Shown one piece after another: positions 11,214 to 18,967 of a DNA stretch of 20,927 bases; position 1 is the stretch's first letter; each line of letters opens with the position of its first letter. Where the stretch lies: the IMG/VR virus record IMGVR_UViG_3300006870_003540, positions 1-20,927 of that record; one strand, 5' to 3'. Both the position numbers and the translations under genes were made by a program. Origin of the DNA: a virus. Under the pieces are notes generated by a model. It had not been told where the DNA came from and did no database searches. It was given only the letters and a program-made list of their open reading frames with translations.

Positions 11214-11786
11214 ATGTCCGACTCTTCTGAGTCCATTAAGTCGATAAAATCCCTCAAACAAGACCCGAAAAACGCCAGAAAACGCACCGCACAGTCGAAA
11301 CACCTCATTGAGGAGTCGCTAAAACGTTATGGTGCGGCTCGATCCATCGTCATTGATGAATCGGATCGGATCTTGGCTGGCAACGGCACGATTGATGCGG
11401 CAACGCGAAGCGGCATTGATAAAGTCCGGGTTATCGAAACCGATGGCGACGAAATTATCGCCGTTCGTCGGACTGGTTTGTCCGAAGAGGAAAAAGTCGG
11501 ACTTGCTCTCGCAGACAACCGCACAAGTGATCTGTCCGAATGGGATGGGCAAATGCTTGCTCAGCTCGCCACAGAGCATGACATTGGCCCTTGGTTCTCC
11601 GAAGATGATGTTGCTGAGATCCTCGGCAAAGACAATGAATTTGACCCCGATGAACCTGAAGATCAGTCCGACAAAATTGACGACGTTTTTCAAATTATCG
11701 TAAACTGCACATCCGAAGAACAGCAAACAATTCTGCTAAACCGACTTCTTGAGGAGAACTACGAGTGCCGAGCGTTAAATTCGTAA
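11214..11786 (+). CDS. ParB-like nuclease-domain protein
   Basis: The 190-residue protein starts at ATG 11214 (MSDSSESIKSIKSLKQDPKN). Residues about 15-85 match the ParB N-terminal fold: NARKRT with HLIEESLKRYGAARSIVID and ILAGNGTIDAA (about 53-63), the nucleotide-binding site of the family. The rest is EEKVGLALADNRTSDLSEWD and a very acidic region (DNEFDPDEPEDQSDKIDD), without the ParB helix-turn-helix used for partition. Phage proteins of this type often sit beside terminase, DNA methylase or modification genes. It overlaps the next gene by 22 nt, so the two are probably co-translated. A partition role is unlikely because no ParA is present here. Confidence 0.85.
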   Translation: MSDSSESIKSIKSLKQDPKNARKRTAQSKHLIEESLKRYGAARSIVIDESDRILAGNGTIDAATRSGIDKVRVIETDGDEIIAVRRTGLSEEEKVGLALADNRTSDLSEWDGQMLAQLATEHDIGPWFSEDDVAEILGKDNEFDPDEPEDQSDKIDDVFQIIVNCTSEEQQTILLNRLLEENYECRALNS

Positions 11787-12907
11787 ATTCGTCCGAGATT
11801 CAAAGGACCGCCAGAGTTACCCAACTTGAGGGGCTTTTTGACATAACCCCCAACACAAAATCCATCGTTGCTTACGATCTGGAAATTCCGATCGAAACTT
11901 TCGACTGGAATGTTGGCGTTATCGTCGGCCCTTCAGGCTCTGGCAAAACAAGCATCGCCAAACAACTTTTTGGCGATCAGTTCGATCCTAAATTCGACTG
12001 GGATCCCTCAAAATCTATTGTCGATTCTTTCCCAACTTCAATGTCGATCAAGGAAATTACTTCCTTGCTATCGTCAGTCGGTTTTAGCTCCCCTCCAAAC
12101 TGGCTAAGGCCCCATCATGTCCTAAGCAATGGCGAGCAGTTTCGTGTCAACATCGCTAGAGGTCTAGCTGAATCGCCTGATCTCTTAGTCGTTGATGAGT
12201 TCACTTCCGTAGTGGACCGTACTGTCGCACAAATTGGCTCTGCCGCTATCGCTAAATCGGTACGCCGACGTAAACAAAAATTTGTCGCAGTCGCCTGTCA
12301 CTATGACATCCTCGACTGGCTTCAGCCAGATTGGGTGTTTGATCCTTCTACCTCCCGCTTTGCGCGGGACTGTCTTCAACGACCCCAAATCACTCTCCAA
12401 GTTCAACCCGTATCAGGCAAGGAATACTGGCCTCTCTTCAGTAAATTTCACTATCTAAATCGCCAAATTCATCCTGGCGCAAAATGCTTTGCCGCTTTCT
12501 ACAACGGCAGACCAGTAGCCTTTACAGCCGTTCTTACCATGCCATGCCCACAAGGTACCCGCTGGAAAGAACATAGAACTGTTTGCCTACCTGATTTTCA
12601 AGGCGTTGGTATCGGCAATGCTATGTCGAATTTCATCGCCTCCTGCTTCCATGGAACTCGCGGTCGCTATTACTTATCAGTTACCGCTAATCCCGCAATG
12701 GTAGCTTATCGAGCTAAATCGCCTCTCTGGAATATGACCAGAAAGCCATCGAACAACTGCGCTCAAAGACAACGTCGTAACGTAAAAGCTAAAACTGAGG
12801 CTATGACACAATGGAGAAAGGCACTCGGTACTGATAGAATTACCGCCTCTTTCCGCTATTGTGGGCCTAGCAATCCTGATGCTGCTGCCGTTCTGGGGAT
12901 TAAATAA
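11765..12907 (+). CDS. Fusion of ABC-type ATPase and GNAT-like acyltransferase
   Basis: GTG start at 11765; 380 residues. Residues about 40-205 form an ABC ATPase: Walker A GPSGSGKTS (55-63), signature LSNGEQFRVNIAR (120-132), Walker B LLVVDE (140-145) with FTSVVD after it, and H-loop histidine H179 (ACHYD). There are no membrane segments, so it is not a transporter. Residues about 215-330 look like a GNAT fold: FSKFHYLN, AGAKCFAAFYNGRPVAFTAV-type strands (240-256), HRTVCLPDFQGVGIGNA (270-286, with the acyl-CoA loop), and NPAMVAYRAKSPLWNMTRKP. The Mu DNA-modification protein Mom has a related fold. The neighbouring ParB-like and terminase genes suggest action on DNA. A DNA-modification function is inference. 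Confidence 0.85.
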   Translation: MPSVKFVNSSEIQRTARVTQLEGLFDITPNTKSIVAYDLEIPIETFDWNVGVIVGPSGSGKTSIAKQLFGDQFDPKFDWDPSKSIVDSFPTSMSIKEITSLLSSVGFSSPPNWLRPHHVLSNGEQFRVNIARGLAESPDLLVVDEFTSVVDRTVAQIGSAAIAKSVRRRKQKFVAVACHYDILDWLQPDWVFDPSTSRFARDCLQRPQITLQVQPVSGKEYWPLFSKFHYLNRQIHPGAKCFAAFYNGRPVAFTAVLTMPCPQGTRWKEHRTVCLPDFQGVGIGNAMSNFIASCFHGTRGRYYLSVTANPAMVAYRAKSPLWNMTRKPSNNCAQRQRRNVKAKTEAMTQWRKALGTDRITASFRYCGPSNPDAAAVLGIK

Positions 12908-13251
12908 TGCCAAGACGGAAAGACGGTAAAGAAACAGCTGCCAGAGCTTCCGCTGCGGAAAAAGCCTACCGCTACAATCGTCTGTTTCAGGTCATTAGAA
13001 ACGGTGGCACCACTCATGACTGTATTCGCTTTGCGGTAAATACTTGGGGGATCTCTGAGACCACAGCGCGTAAATACATTCCTGAAGTTCGGGCCCTTGT
13101 TCGTAAGGACTTTGAACTTGATCGCGCCCAGTTCGCAGCAGAGCTAATGCAGCAGGCGAGTTCAATTCAAATGGAAGCGAGACGAACTGGAAATTTGGCT
13201 GTTGCCCTTGGTGCTGTTAACGCACTAGCCAAGCTGGCTGCGATTTTGTGA
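12907..13251 (+). CDS. Small terminase subunit-like protein
   Basis: The 114-residue product shares the A of the previous TAA (TAATG) and overlaps the large terminase by 4 nt (GTGA). It has a basic N-terminus (MPRRKDGKETAARASAAEKA), a helix-turn-helix-like region (NTWGISETTARKYIPEVRAL, about 45-64) and a helical Ala-rich C-terminus, as expected for the DNA-recognition subunit that selects phage DNA for packaging. Position directly before terL is the strongest evidence. Length is within the range of small terminases (about 110-180). Confidence 0.8.
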   Translation: MPRRKDGKETAARASAAEKAYRYNRLFQVIRNGGTTHDCIRFAVNTWGISETTARKYIPEVRALVRKDFELDRAQFAAELMQQASSIQMEARRTGNLAVALGAVNALAKLAAIL

Positions 13252-14570
13252 GCATCCTTCAAGGCCGACCACAGGGCTGCATCCTTGACCCTCCATTACC
13301 CGCAAAAGACCCAGAATATGATTTTCGGGGTTTTCCAGATCAGCTATATGAAACGCTGACCGTTCCACAGCGCACGGTTTATGACGCACCTGAGCGATTT
13401 AAACTGCTTTGCTCAGGCCGCAGATTTGGAAAGACTTATCTCTGTATTACTCGTCTTATTAACTGGGCGATGGAAAAGCCCGGCAGTTTGTGCTGGTATG
13501 TCACGGCAAACTACCGAATGGCAAAACAAATTGCTTGGCGGCAGCTAAGAGCAATGGTGCCACCTGAAGTCTTTCTCGCCAAAAACGAAGCCGAACTAAC
13601 TGTTGAACTAAAGAATGGAAGTATCTTGGCACTTAAAGGTGCCGATAATCCTGACTCTTTGCGTGGAATTTCGCTGTCGGCATTGGTTGTTGATGAGGCG
13701 GCTTATGTCAGACAAGAGGCGTGGGAAATGGTTTTGCGACCAGCGCTTTCGGATCAAGGCGGGCCAGCTTGGTTCATTACAACTCCATCTGGCCTGAACT
13801 GGTTTCACGACTTATGGGAACAGGCGAAGCTAGAAGAAGATTGGCAGACCTTTTCTTACACAACTGTCGAAGGCGGAAATGTGCCGCCAGCCGAAGTCGA
13901 AGCTGCACGTCGCACTCTTGATGAGCGAACTTTTAGGCAGGAATATCTCGCCAGCTTTGAAACACTATCTGGTCGCGTCTACCCTGACTTCAGCGATGAC
14001 AACATCTCCGAAGATGTCAAAGACACAGGCGGAGAAATCTATTGGGGCACTGACTTTAACGTTGGTATCATGGCTGGCGTTTTGGCTTCTCGTGTCGGTG
14101 ATACTGTGCATATCTGGGATGAACTCGCTGTAAAACAATCCAATACCGATGAAGTTTGCCAACTCCTCAAGGAACGATTCCCAAACAGGAAAATTATTGC
14201 TTATCCAGATCCAACAGGGAGCGCCCGCAAGACTTCTTCAGCGGGTCGCACCGATCACGACATTATCCGAAGATACGGATTCCAGTGCATTAGCCCCAAA
14301 GCACCCTGGGCGGTAAAAGACAAAATCAACGCAACTAACTGGATGATCCGAACTGCGGATGGGCACATGAAGCTCTTTATTCATCCGCGTTGCAAGCACA
14401 CAATTAAAGCGTTAAAAAACGTAACTTACAAGCAGGGTGCCGATGATTATGTGATTGACAAGTCGGCGAATATCGAGCACTGGACTGATGGGCTCGGCTA
14501 CCTCATACTTGGGGCTTTCAACATGATGTATGCCCGATCTGGCAAAGGCACCGGAGTCAGGATATACTAA
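13248..14570 (+). CDS. terL: Terminase large subunit
   Basis: GTG start at 13248; 440 residues, typical length. The ATPase half has an adenine-binding GFPDQLYETLTVPQRTVYD-type start (28-46), Walker A CSGRRFGKTY (55-64), Walker B LSALVVDEAAY (143-153) and coupling motif ITTPSG (177-182). The nuclease half has the RNase H-like acidic residues: GTDFN (D269), YPDPTG (D321) and HWTDGLGY (D414). The protein powers DNA translocation into the procapsid and cuts the concatemer. It is co-translated with the small subunit. The next gene starts 22 nt after the stop and is not structural, which is unusual. Confidence 0.97.
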   Translation: MSILQGRPQGCILDPPLPAKDPEYDFRGFPDQLYETLTVPQRTVYDAPERFKLLCSGRRFGKTYLCITRLINWAMEKPGSLCWYVTANYRMAKQIAWRQLRAMVPPEVFLAKNEAELTVELKNGSILALKGADNPDSLRGISLSALVVDEAAYVRQEAWEMVLRPALSDQGGPAWFITTPSGLNWFHDLWEQAKLEEDWQTFSYTTVEGGNVPPAEVEAARRTLDERTFRQEYLASFETLSGRVYPDFSDDNISEDVKDTGGEIYWGTDFNVGIMAGVLASRVGDTVHIWDELAVKQSNTDEVCQLLKERFPNRKIIAYPDPTGSARKTSSAGRTDHDIIRRYGFQCISPKAPWAVKDKINATNWMIRTADGHMKLFIHPRCKHTIKALKNVTYKQGADDYVIDKSANIEHWTDGLGYLILGAFNMMYARSGKGTGVRIY

Positions 14571-14592
14571 TTGGCGTCACGGAACTTTTTCT

Positions 14593-14973
14593 ATGCTGAC
14601 CGGATCAGAACTTATTGCCAAAGTCAAGGAACTGAAGGACGTATCCAAATCAGAGCTTGTGCGCGAGTGCGGCTATGTCAAAAATGGCAAATTGTGCTTT
14701 ACCGCCTTTTATGAGGCGATTCTTGCTGCCAAGGGCTTGGAAATTGGCGCAGCTGCCAAGCCAGGTCGAACCTTGACCTACAAGACCAAGGTTCAATTCA
14801 ACGGTAAATTGCAGATTGGCGAGGGCTACGTCAAGGAAATGGGCTTTAAGCCTGGCGATGAGTTCGAAATTAAAGTTGGTCGCAAATCTGTGACTCTGCA
14901 GTCAATCACCCAAGAGGCGAACAACTTGGTTGATTTTTTTGAGGAGCGGGAGTTGGCAGAAGCTGCTGCTTAA
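14593..14973 (+). CDS. cyAbrB family DNA-binding protein
   Basis: ATG at 14593 gives 126 residues (a frame open further upstream overlaps terL). The N-terminal part, MLTGSELIAKVKELKDVSKS, then ELVRECGYVKNGKLCFTAFY and EAILAAKGLEIG, is the domain peculiar to cyanobacterial AbrB proteins. Residues about 62-103 are the C-terminal AbrB-like swapped-hairpin domain: TYKTKVQFNGKLQIGEGYVK, then GFKPGDEFEIKVGRKSVTL. Host cyAbrB proteins are global regulators of carbon and nitrogen metabolism, and of light responses. A phage copy could rewire host regulation or act as a nucleoid-like protein. It sits between terL and the portal region and is closed by a strong terminator. Confidence 0.9.
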   Translation: MLTGSELIAKVKELKDVSKSELVRECGYVKNGKLCFTAFYEAILAAKGLEIGAAAKPGRTLTYKTKVQFNGKLQIGEGYVKEMGFKPGDEFEIKVGRKSVTLQSITQEANNLVDFFEERELAEAAA

Positions 14974-14995
14974 GAGCCGACTCAATAATGTAAGT

Positions 14996-15041
14996 GCCGA
15001 GACTGGACAGGGTTCTACCTTCCAGCTCGGCCCTTTTTTTT
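14996..15041 (+). terminator. Intrinsic terminator after the cyAbrB gene
   Basis: A long stem, GCCGAG plus CTGGA (14996-15007) with TCCAG plus CTCGGC (15021-15031), is interrupted by one A and capped by AGG/CCT, followed by CC and eight T (15034-15041). It separates the packaging and regulator unit from the head genes. Confidence 0.92.
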
Positions 15042-15109
15042 AGCATTTCTGCAATCGGTGCTGGCATTACAAGTTGAACCCGGACGCCTTGAGCCATAAC
15101 CGAAAGTGG

Positions 15110-15142
15110 TATGATTGATAGGCAGATTGTACTCGATCTGCC
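15110..15142 (+). promoter_or_regulatory. Promoter -10 and 5' hairpin of the head-gene transcript
   Basis: TATGAT (15110-15115) predicts a start at about 15122; TTGAGC lies 15 nt upstream, a short spacer. GGCAGAT (15121-15127) pairs perfectly with ATCTGCC (15136-15142), so the transcript should begin with this hairpin. The ATG at 15159 follows, with CGAC 4 nt before it. Confidence 0.65.
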
Positions 15143-15158
15143 TACCAACTCGACTCTC

Positions 15159-15704
15159 ATGACTCATTCGACTCCGATCACTGCTCAAGCCGACTTCAAG
15201 TTTGACAAAGCCGTCATTCTTGGCAAAGGCGCCCCAAACTACCCATGGGCCAAATGCCTGCTATCTGATGGCGAACAGGCATTTGTTTACCCTGATGACG
15301 AAGAAACGGTAAATCCTAAAACTTTGCCTGTTGGCTCGACTCTATTCATTACGCCTCCGCGTCTTTGCCGAAAGCCAGGAACAACAAAGTGGACTGTAAA
15401 TGCTTTGCATTTTGATCTGCAGTCAGAAGATATTCAGGCTTTTGTCGCCAAAGTGCAGCCCGAGCAACCTGTAAAAACTGAGCAATGTGAATTGCCAGTT
15501 AAGTCGCCTATTGACATTGAAGATTGCCCAACGAAAAAAGTCTCTATTTCAATGCAACATAGCTATGCACGACAAATGTTTGTTGATCGGGTCGTCCATC
15601 ATTTCGGCTTGACTGGACCAAAAAGACGAGCTGAGGCTTTAGGCATTATTGTCGATTTATACATGGCGACAAATCAGCTCGAAGATGTCGAACGACTAAA
15701 CTGA
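15159..15704 (+). CDS. Hypothetical protein, 181 residues
   Basis: The ATG at 15159 (MTHSTPITAQADFKFDKAVI) is chosen because the earlier in-frame ATG at 15111 lies inside the -10 box. The first half looks like a beta barrel, perhaps OB-like: FDKAVILGKG, PWAKCLLSDGEQAFVYPDDE, VGSTLFITPPRL, TKWTVNALHFDL. A Glu/Pro/Lys linker follows, then a helical end (SYARQMFVDRVVHHFGL, RRAEALGIIVDLYMA). It is the first gene of the head transcript, 23 nt before the portal. The family is not recognised; a single-stranded DNA- or nucleic-acid-binding role is only a possibility. Confidence 0.75.
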   Translation: MTHSTPITAQADFKFDKAVILGKGAPNYPWAKCLLSDGEQAFVYPDDEETVNPKTLPVGSTLFITPPRLCRKPGTTKWTVNALHFDLQSEDIQAFVAKVQPEQPVKTEQCELPVKSPIDIEDCPTKKVSISMQHSYARQMFVDRVVHHFGLTGPKRRAEALGIIVDLYMATNQLEDVERLN

Positions 15705-15727
15705 GCTGAAGCCTGTGCTATAAAGCG

Positions 15728-17176
15728 GTGTATTCTGGTTTCCAGCATTACGATCGACAACTGACCAGCCGCGTAGCGCAGGTCAACGATCCAAACGCCG
15801 CTTGGCACAATCAAGAACCACACTGGGTTCTGGTGGAAGATCTGATTGGCGGCACCTTCGAAATGAGGCGCCGCCATCGCCGTTATCTTCCACAGGAACC
15901 ACGCGAGTTAGATGAAAGCTATGACAACAGGCTTGCTCGGTCTGTATTGGCGCCTTATTACGTTCGGCTAGAGCGGATGCTGGCTGGCATGTTAACGCGT
16001 AAGCCGATAAGACTTAATGATGTATCAGATGCAGTTCGGGAACAGCTGTTTGACGTAGATCTGCTCGGCAACGATCTGAATGTTTGGACCTATGAAACCA
16101 CGCGAAAAATGGTGCGTTATGGGCATGTTGGCGTGCTTGTGGATGCACCTGCTGCTGGTGAGAACGGAAGACCGTATTGGTGCTGTTATACGCCGCGTGA
16201 CATCTTAGGCTGGCGCACCGAATTAAAAGAAGGTCAGCAACAACTTAGCCAACTCAGGCTGATGGAGCGTGTTGTTGTGCCAGACGGATTGTATGGCGAA
16301 AAAGAAGTTGAGCAAATTCGAGTTTTGACGCCAGGCGCTTTTGAGATTCATCGCCGGGATGAAAAAGCTGGCGACTTTCAAATTCATGACAGTGGTACTA
16401 CTACACTAGATGCGATTCCATTCAGCGTTGCTTATGCCAACCGCGTTAATTTTATGGAATCACGTCCGCCAATGGAAGACATTGCGGAACTAAACCTGAA
16501 GGCGTATCAAATCCAGTCGGATCTAGATAATCAGCTTCATATCAGTGCTGTCCCAATGCTGGCGTTTTATGGTTTCCCGGCTAGTGCAGAAGAGGTGTCT
16601 GCAGGCCCAGGTGAGGCTATCGCTTTCCCGTCAGACGGCAGAGCTGAATATATTGAACCTAGCGGTAACAGCTTTGATGCTCAATTTAAGCGTTTAGAAC
16701 AAATCTCCTACCAGATCAATGAGCTTGGCTTGTCTGCCGTTCTTGGTCAAAAGCTGTCTGCTGAAACTGCCGAAGCTAAGCGTATTGATCGCAGCCAAGG
16801 CGATAGCACCATGATGGTTATTGCCCAAAACATGCAAGATCTGATCGACAATTGTTTGGTTTATCACGCGAGTTATCTCAACATCCCTGAGGCTGGCAGC
16901 TGTTACGTTAATCGTGACTTCCTTGGTTCGCGTTTGGAGCCTGCAGAAATTCAGTCGCTGCTTCAACTTTATACAGCAGGCACGATCACACAAAAAACTC
17001 TGCTCGATCAGTTGAGTGAAGGTGAGGTCTTGGGTGATGAGTTTGATGTAGAGGAAGAATTGGAGGCGACACAAAATGGCGGACTAATTGAAATGGCACA
17101 ACCTGAGCCGCGAGCAACGCAACAAATACCTGAGGAAACAGTCGAATTGGATACAGGTGATGAAATTCCGGCATGA
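15728..17176 (+). CDS. Phage portal protein (DUF4055-like)
   Basis: GTG start at 15728; 482 residues, usual for portals. The N-terminal section with LPQEPRELDESYDNRLARSV (about 58-77) and YYVRLERMLAGMLTRKPI is typical of DUF4055 proteins, followed by WTYETTRKMVRYGHVGVLVD (about 120-139), PRDILGWR, a strand-rich wing, LKAYQIQSDLDNQLHISAVP (about 258-277) and ETAEAKRIDRSQGDSTM in the long helical stem region. The C-terminus is acidic and disordered. It forms the dodecameric ring at the capsid vertex through which DNA passes and to which terminase docks. Location between terminase and the MuF-like gene agrees. Confidence 0.93.
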   Translation: MYSGFQHYDRQLTSRVAQVNDPNAAWHNQEPHWVLVEDLIGGTFEMRRRHRRYLPQEPRELDESYDNRLARSVLAPYYVRLERMLAGMLTRKPIRLNDVSDAVREQLFDVDLLGNDLNVWTYETTRKMVRYGHVGVLVDAPAAGENGRPYWCCYTPRDILGWRTELKEGQQQLSQLRLMERVVVPDGLYGEKEVEQIRVLTPGAFEIHRRDEKAGDFQIHDSGTTTLDAIPFSVAYANRVNFMESRPPMEDIAELNLKAYQIQSDLDNQLHISAVPMLAFYGFPASAEEVSAGPGEAIAFPSDGRAEYIEPSGNSFDAQFKRLEQISYQINELGLSAVLGQKLSAETAEAKRIDRSQGDSTMMVIAQNMQDLIDNCLVYHASYLNIPEAGSCYVNRDFLGSRLEPAEIQSLLQLYTAGTITQKTLLDQLSEGEVLGDEFDVEEELEATQNGGLIEMAQPEPRATQQIPEETVELDTGDEIPA

Positions 17177-17183
17177 TGGGCTC

Positions 17184-17459
17184 ATGCTGACATGTCTAGC
17201 GATGGGCGCTTTTAAAAAACCACGCAAGCAGCAACTTTCCTGCGTTCAGGGCCAATTGCCGCCATCACTGTTCGCCATTGTCAGACTGTCATGGTTCAAG
17301 CAAGGCAAAGTGTATGCCGTAGAAGAGATGAACATTCAAGGCGATGATAGGGAAACCGGCGAAGCACTATTGATGTTATTCAAAGAAGCACTAAAACAAG
17401 GTGCCGATGTCTGCTCAATTACGGCTTGCAACCCTGCCGACATTGGGATAGATCCGTGA
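17184..17459 (+). CDS. Small hypothetical protein in the head operon
   Basis: The open frame extends back into the portal gene, but the first ATG after the portal stop is 17184, giving 91 residues (MLTCLAMGAFKKPRKQQLSC); 17202 is an alternative. The product has PSLFAIVRLSWFKQGKVYAV and LLMLFKEALKQGADVCSITA, alternating strand and helix with no known motif. It overlaps the MuF-like start by 4 nt (GTGA). Small proteins here may assist head assembly. Family not recognised. Confidence 0.65.
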   Translation: MLTCLAMGAFKKPRKQQLSCVQGQLPPSLFAIVRLSWFKQGKVYAVEEMNIQGDDRETGEALLMLFKEALKQGADVCSITACNPADIGIDP

Positions 17460-18649
17460 CAACACCAGCCAGCCTTTATCGCAATGCAATTGATCTAAAT
17501 CGCTATAGCAATAGCGTCGCCAGAGATATTGTGATTTCATACAATGACATAATTATTTATGCTGTTAATCAACTCCGAACTATTGATGAACTAGCTGCTC
17601 CAGTTAAGGCTGCAAGGTTGCGGGCTATTTTGGCACAGCTAAAAGAATCTTTAGACAACTGGTCGGCATCAAGTGTTGAGACGATCGCCGATGAGTTGCA
17701 AGGGCTGGCATTGTTGCAGTCTGAATTTGTTGAAGATCAATTACGACGCGCTTTGCCTGTTGGTGCCCGCAATGCGGTAAATACTGTTGAAATTAGTCCA
17801 CAGTTCGCAAGATCAGTTGCCACAACAGATCCGACTCAAATCAATGTGGTGACTTTAAGCGATGATTTGTTTGCCGCTGTTAATGGCGCCCCACAAACTT
17901 ACAGCCTTACTGCGGCAAAAGGAGTGCAAATAACTTTGCCGAATGGGGAAATCATTGAAAAAGCATTTCGAGGTATATCTGTGGATCAAGCTGAGCGTTT
18001 TGCACAAGTGGTGCGAAACGGGCTTTTAACAGGTGATCCGACTTCTGTTATCGCAAAACAGTTAATTGGCAATTTGCAGCTTGGTTCTGCGGGCAGTGTT
18101 AAGGAATTAGCGAAAAAGGGCGGACAGCTTACTCAAGCAGCCGATCATCAGGTTATGACGTTAGTTCGCACAAGTGTCAATCAGGTCGCCAATGCTGCCA
18201 GCCAACAAGTTTATGAGGCGAATCAGGACATTACTAAAAAATACAGGTATGTGGCGACATTGGATGCCAGGACCAGCAGCATTTGCCGTGCATTGGATGG
18301 TAGAGAATTTGAGTATGGCAAAGGTCCAACTCCTCCGCAGCATTTCAATTGCAGGTCAACAACAGTTCCGGTAATCGACTATGAAGAATTGGGCTTTACC
18401 CCGCCGCCACCAGCAAAGCGTGCCAGCATGGATGGACCAGTGCCAATTGATCAAAGCTATGGCGACTGGCTAAGTAAACAAGATGCTGCCACAAAAGCTG
18501 AAGTACTGGGCAAGCAAAAAGTCGCCTATTTTGATTTACTTACTGAAAAATATGGCGGTAAAGATGCGATTGCCAAACTCGTGCGCGATGACGGCAGTGA
18601 ACTAACGTTGGAACAACTTCGGAGACGTTATGGAGCGGCCCAGTCTTAG
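17456..18649 (+). CDS. MuF-like head morphogenesis protein (SPP1 gp7 type)
   Basis: The natural start is the GTG at 17456, coupled to the previous stop, giving 397 residues. The first 230 residues are helical. The diagnostic Mu F motif lies at about 265-310: YRYVATLDARTSSICRALDG, then GPTPPQHFNCRSTTVPVIDY, with conserved Cys and His. It ends in a helical, charged segment. Such minor head proteins enter the capsid near the portal, and some are ejected with the DNA. It follows the portal as in many siphoviruses and Mu-like phages. No toxin domain fused to the C-terminus is evident. Confidence 0.92.
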   Translation: MTTPASLYRNAIDLNRYSNSVARDIVISYNDIIIYAVNQLRTIDELAAPVKAARLRAILAQLKESLDNWSASSVETIADELQGLALLQSEFVEDQLRRALPVGARNAVNTVEISPQFARSVATTDPTQINVVTLSDDLFAAVNGAPQTYSLTAAKGVQITLPNGEIIEKAFRGISVDQAERFAQVVRNGLLTGDPTSVIAKQLIGNLQLGSAGSVKELAKKGGQLTQAADHQVMTLVRTSVNQVANAASQQVYEANQDITKKYRYVATLDARTSSICRALDGREFEYGKGPTPPQHFNCRSTTVPVIDYEELGFTPPPPAKRASMDGPVPIDQSYGDWLSKQDAATKAEVLGKQKVAYFDLLTEKYGGKDAIAKLVRDDGSELTLEQLRRRYGAAQS

Positions 18650-18905
18650 ACACTTTAAAAATGAAGGGATCTTTCATATCAAGAGCGATCCTGTAGAGGC
18701 TCTGCATGACGGAGCCTGGATACCTGCTGTTTACACCGACAAAGGCTGGGCTACTGCAGACGGCTCTAGACTTTTGTCAGAAATTGTGGATTGGCACTAT
18801 GCCGATAAAAAAGAGCAAAAAGGGAATGAAGTCAAACAAGATGCCAAAGCAAGGAGCCAAAAGCGGATACGCAAAGCCCGGAAAATCCAAGAAGCGGAGG
18901 GCTAA
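18630..18905 (+). CDS. Small basic hypothetical protein
   Basis: ATG at 18630 overlaps the end of the MuF-like gene by 20 nt; 91 residues. Residues 1-55 appear folded with strands (GIFHIKSDPVEALHDGAWIP, then VYTDKGWATADG, LLSEIVDWHY). The last 35 residues are highly charged (KKEQKGNEVKQDAKARSQKR), perhaps helical and nucleic-acid binding. A different frame over the same tail encodes another basic peptide, so the DNA may be read twice. Family not recognised. Confidence 0.65.
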   Translation: MERPSLRHFKNEGIFHIKSDPVEALHDGAWIPAVYTDKGWATADGSRLLSEIVDWHYADKKEQKGNEVKQDAKARSQKRIRKARKIQEAEG

Positions 18906-18909
18906 GTAA
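18799..18909 (+). CDS. Possible overlapping tiny basic protein
   Basis: In another frame within the tail of the 18630 gene, an ATG at 18799 opens a 36-residue product, MPIKKSKKGMKSNKMPKQGA onward, that ends KPGKSKKRRAK. Almost half its residues are Lys or Arg. Small basic proteins of this look occur in phage head regions, but composition alone could produce it because the overlapping frame is also basic. It ends 58 nt before the scaffold ATG. Confidence 0.35.
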   Translation: MPIKKSKKGMKSNKMPKQGAKSGYAKPGKSKKRRAK

Positions 18910-18967
18910 GCAAAAAAGGCCGAGTGATGATAACCTGTGGGGCGCAATTTAACCCTGCGGGTTATTT

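Noticed and set aside
11214-11786. Plasmid or prophage partition protein ParB
   Set aside because: Only the N-terminal nucleotide-binding fold is present. The helix-turn-helix domain, ParA and parS-like repeats are not seen.
11765-12907. ABC transporter ATPase subunit
   Set aside because: No permease gene is nearby and the C-terminal domain is GNAT-like. A soluble enzyme or DNA-associated ATPase is more likely.
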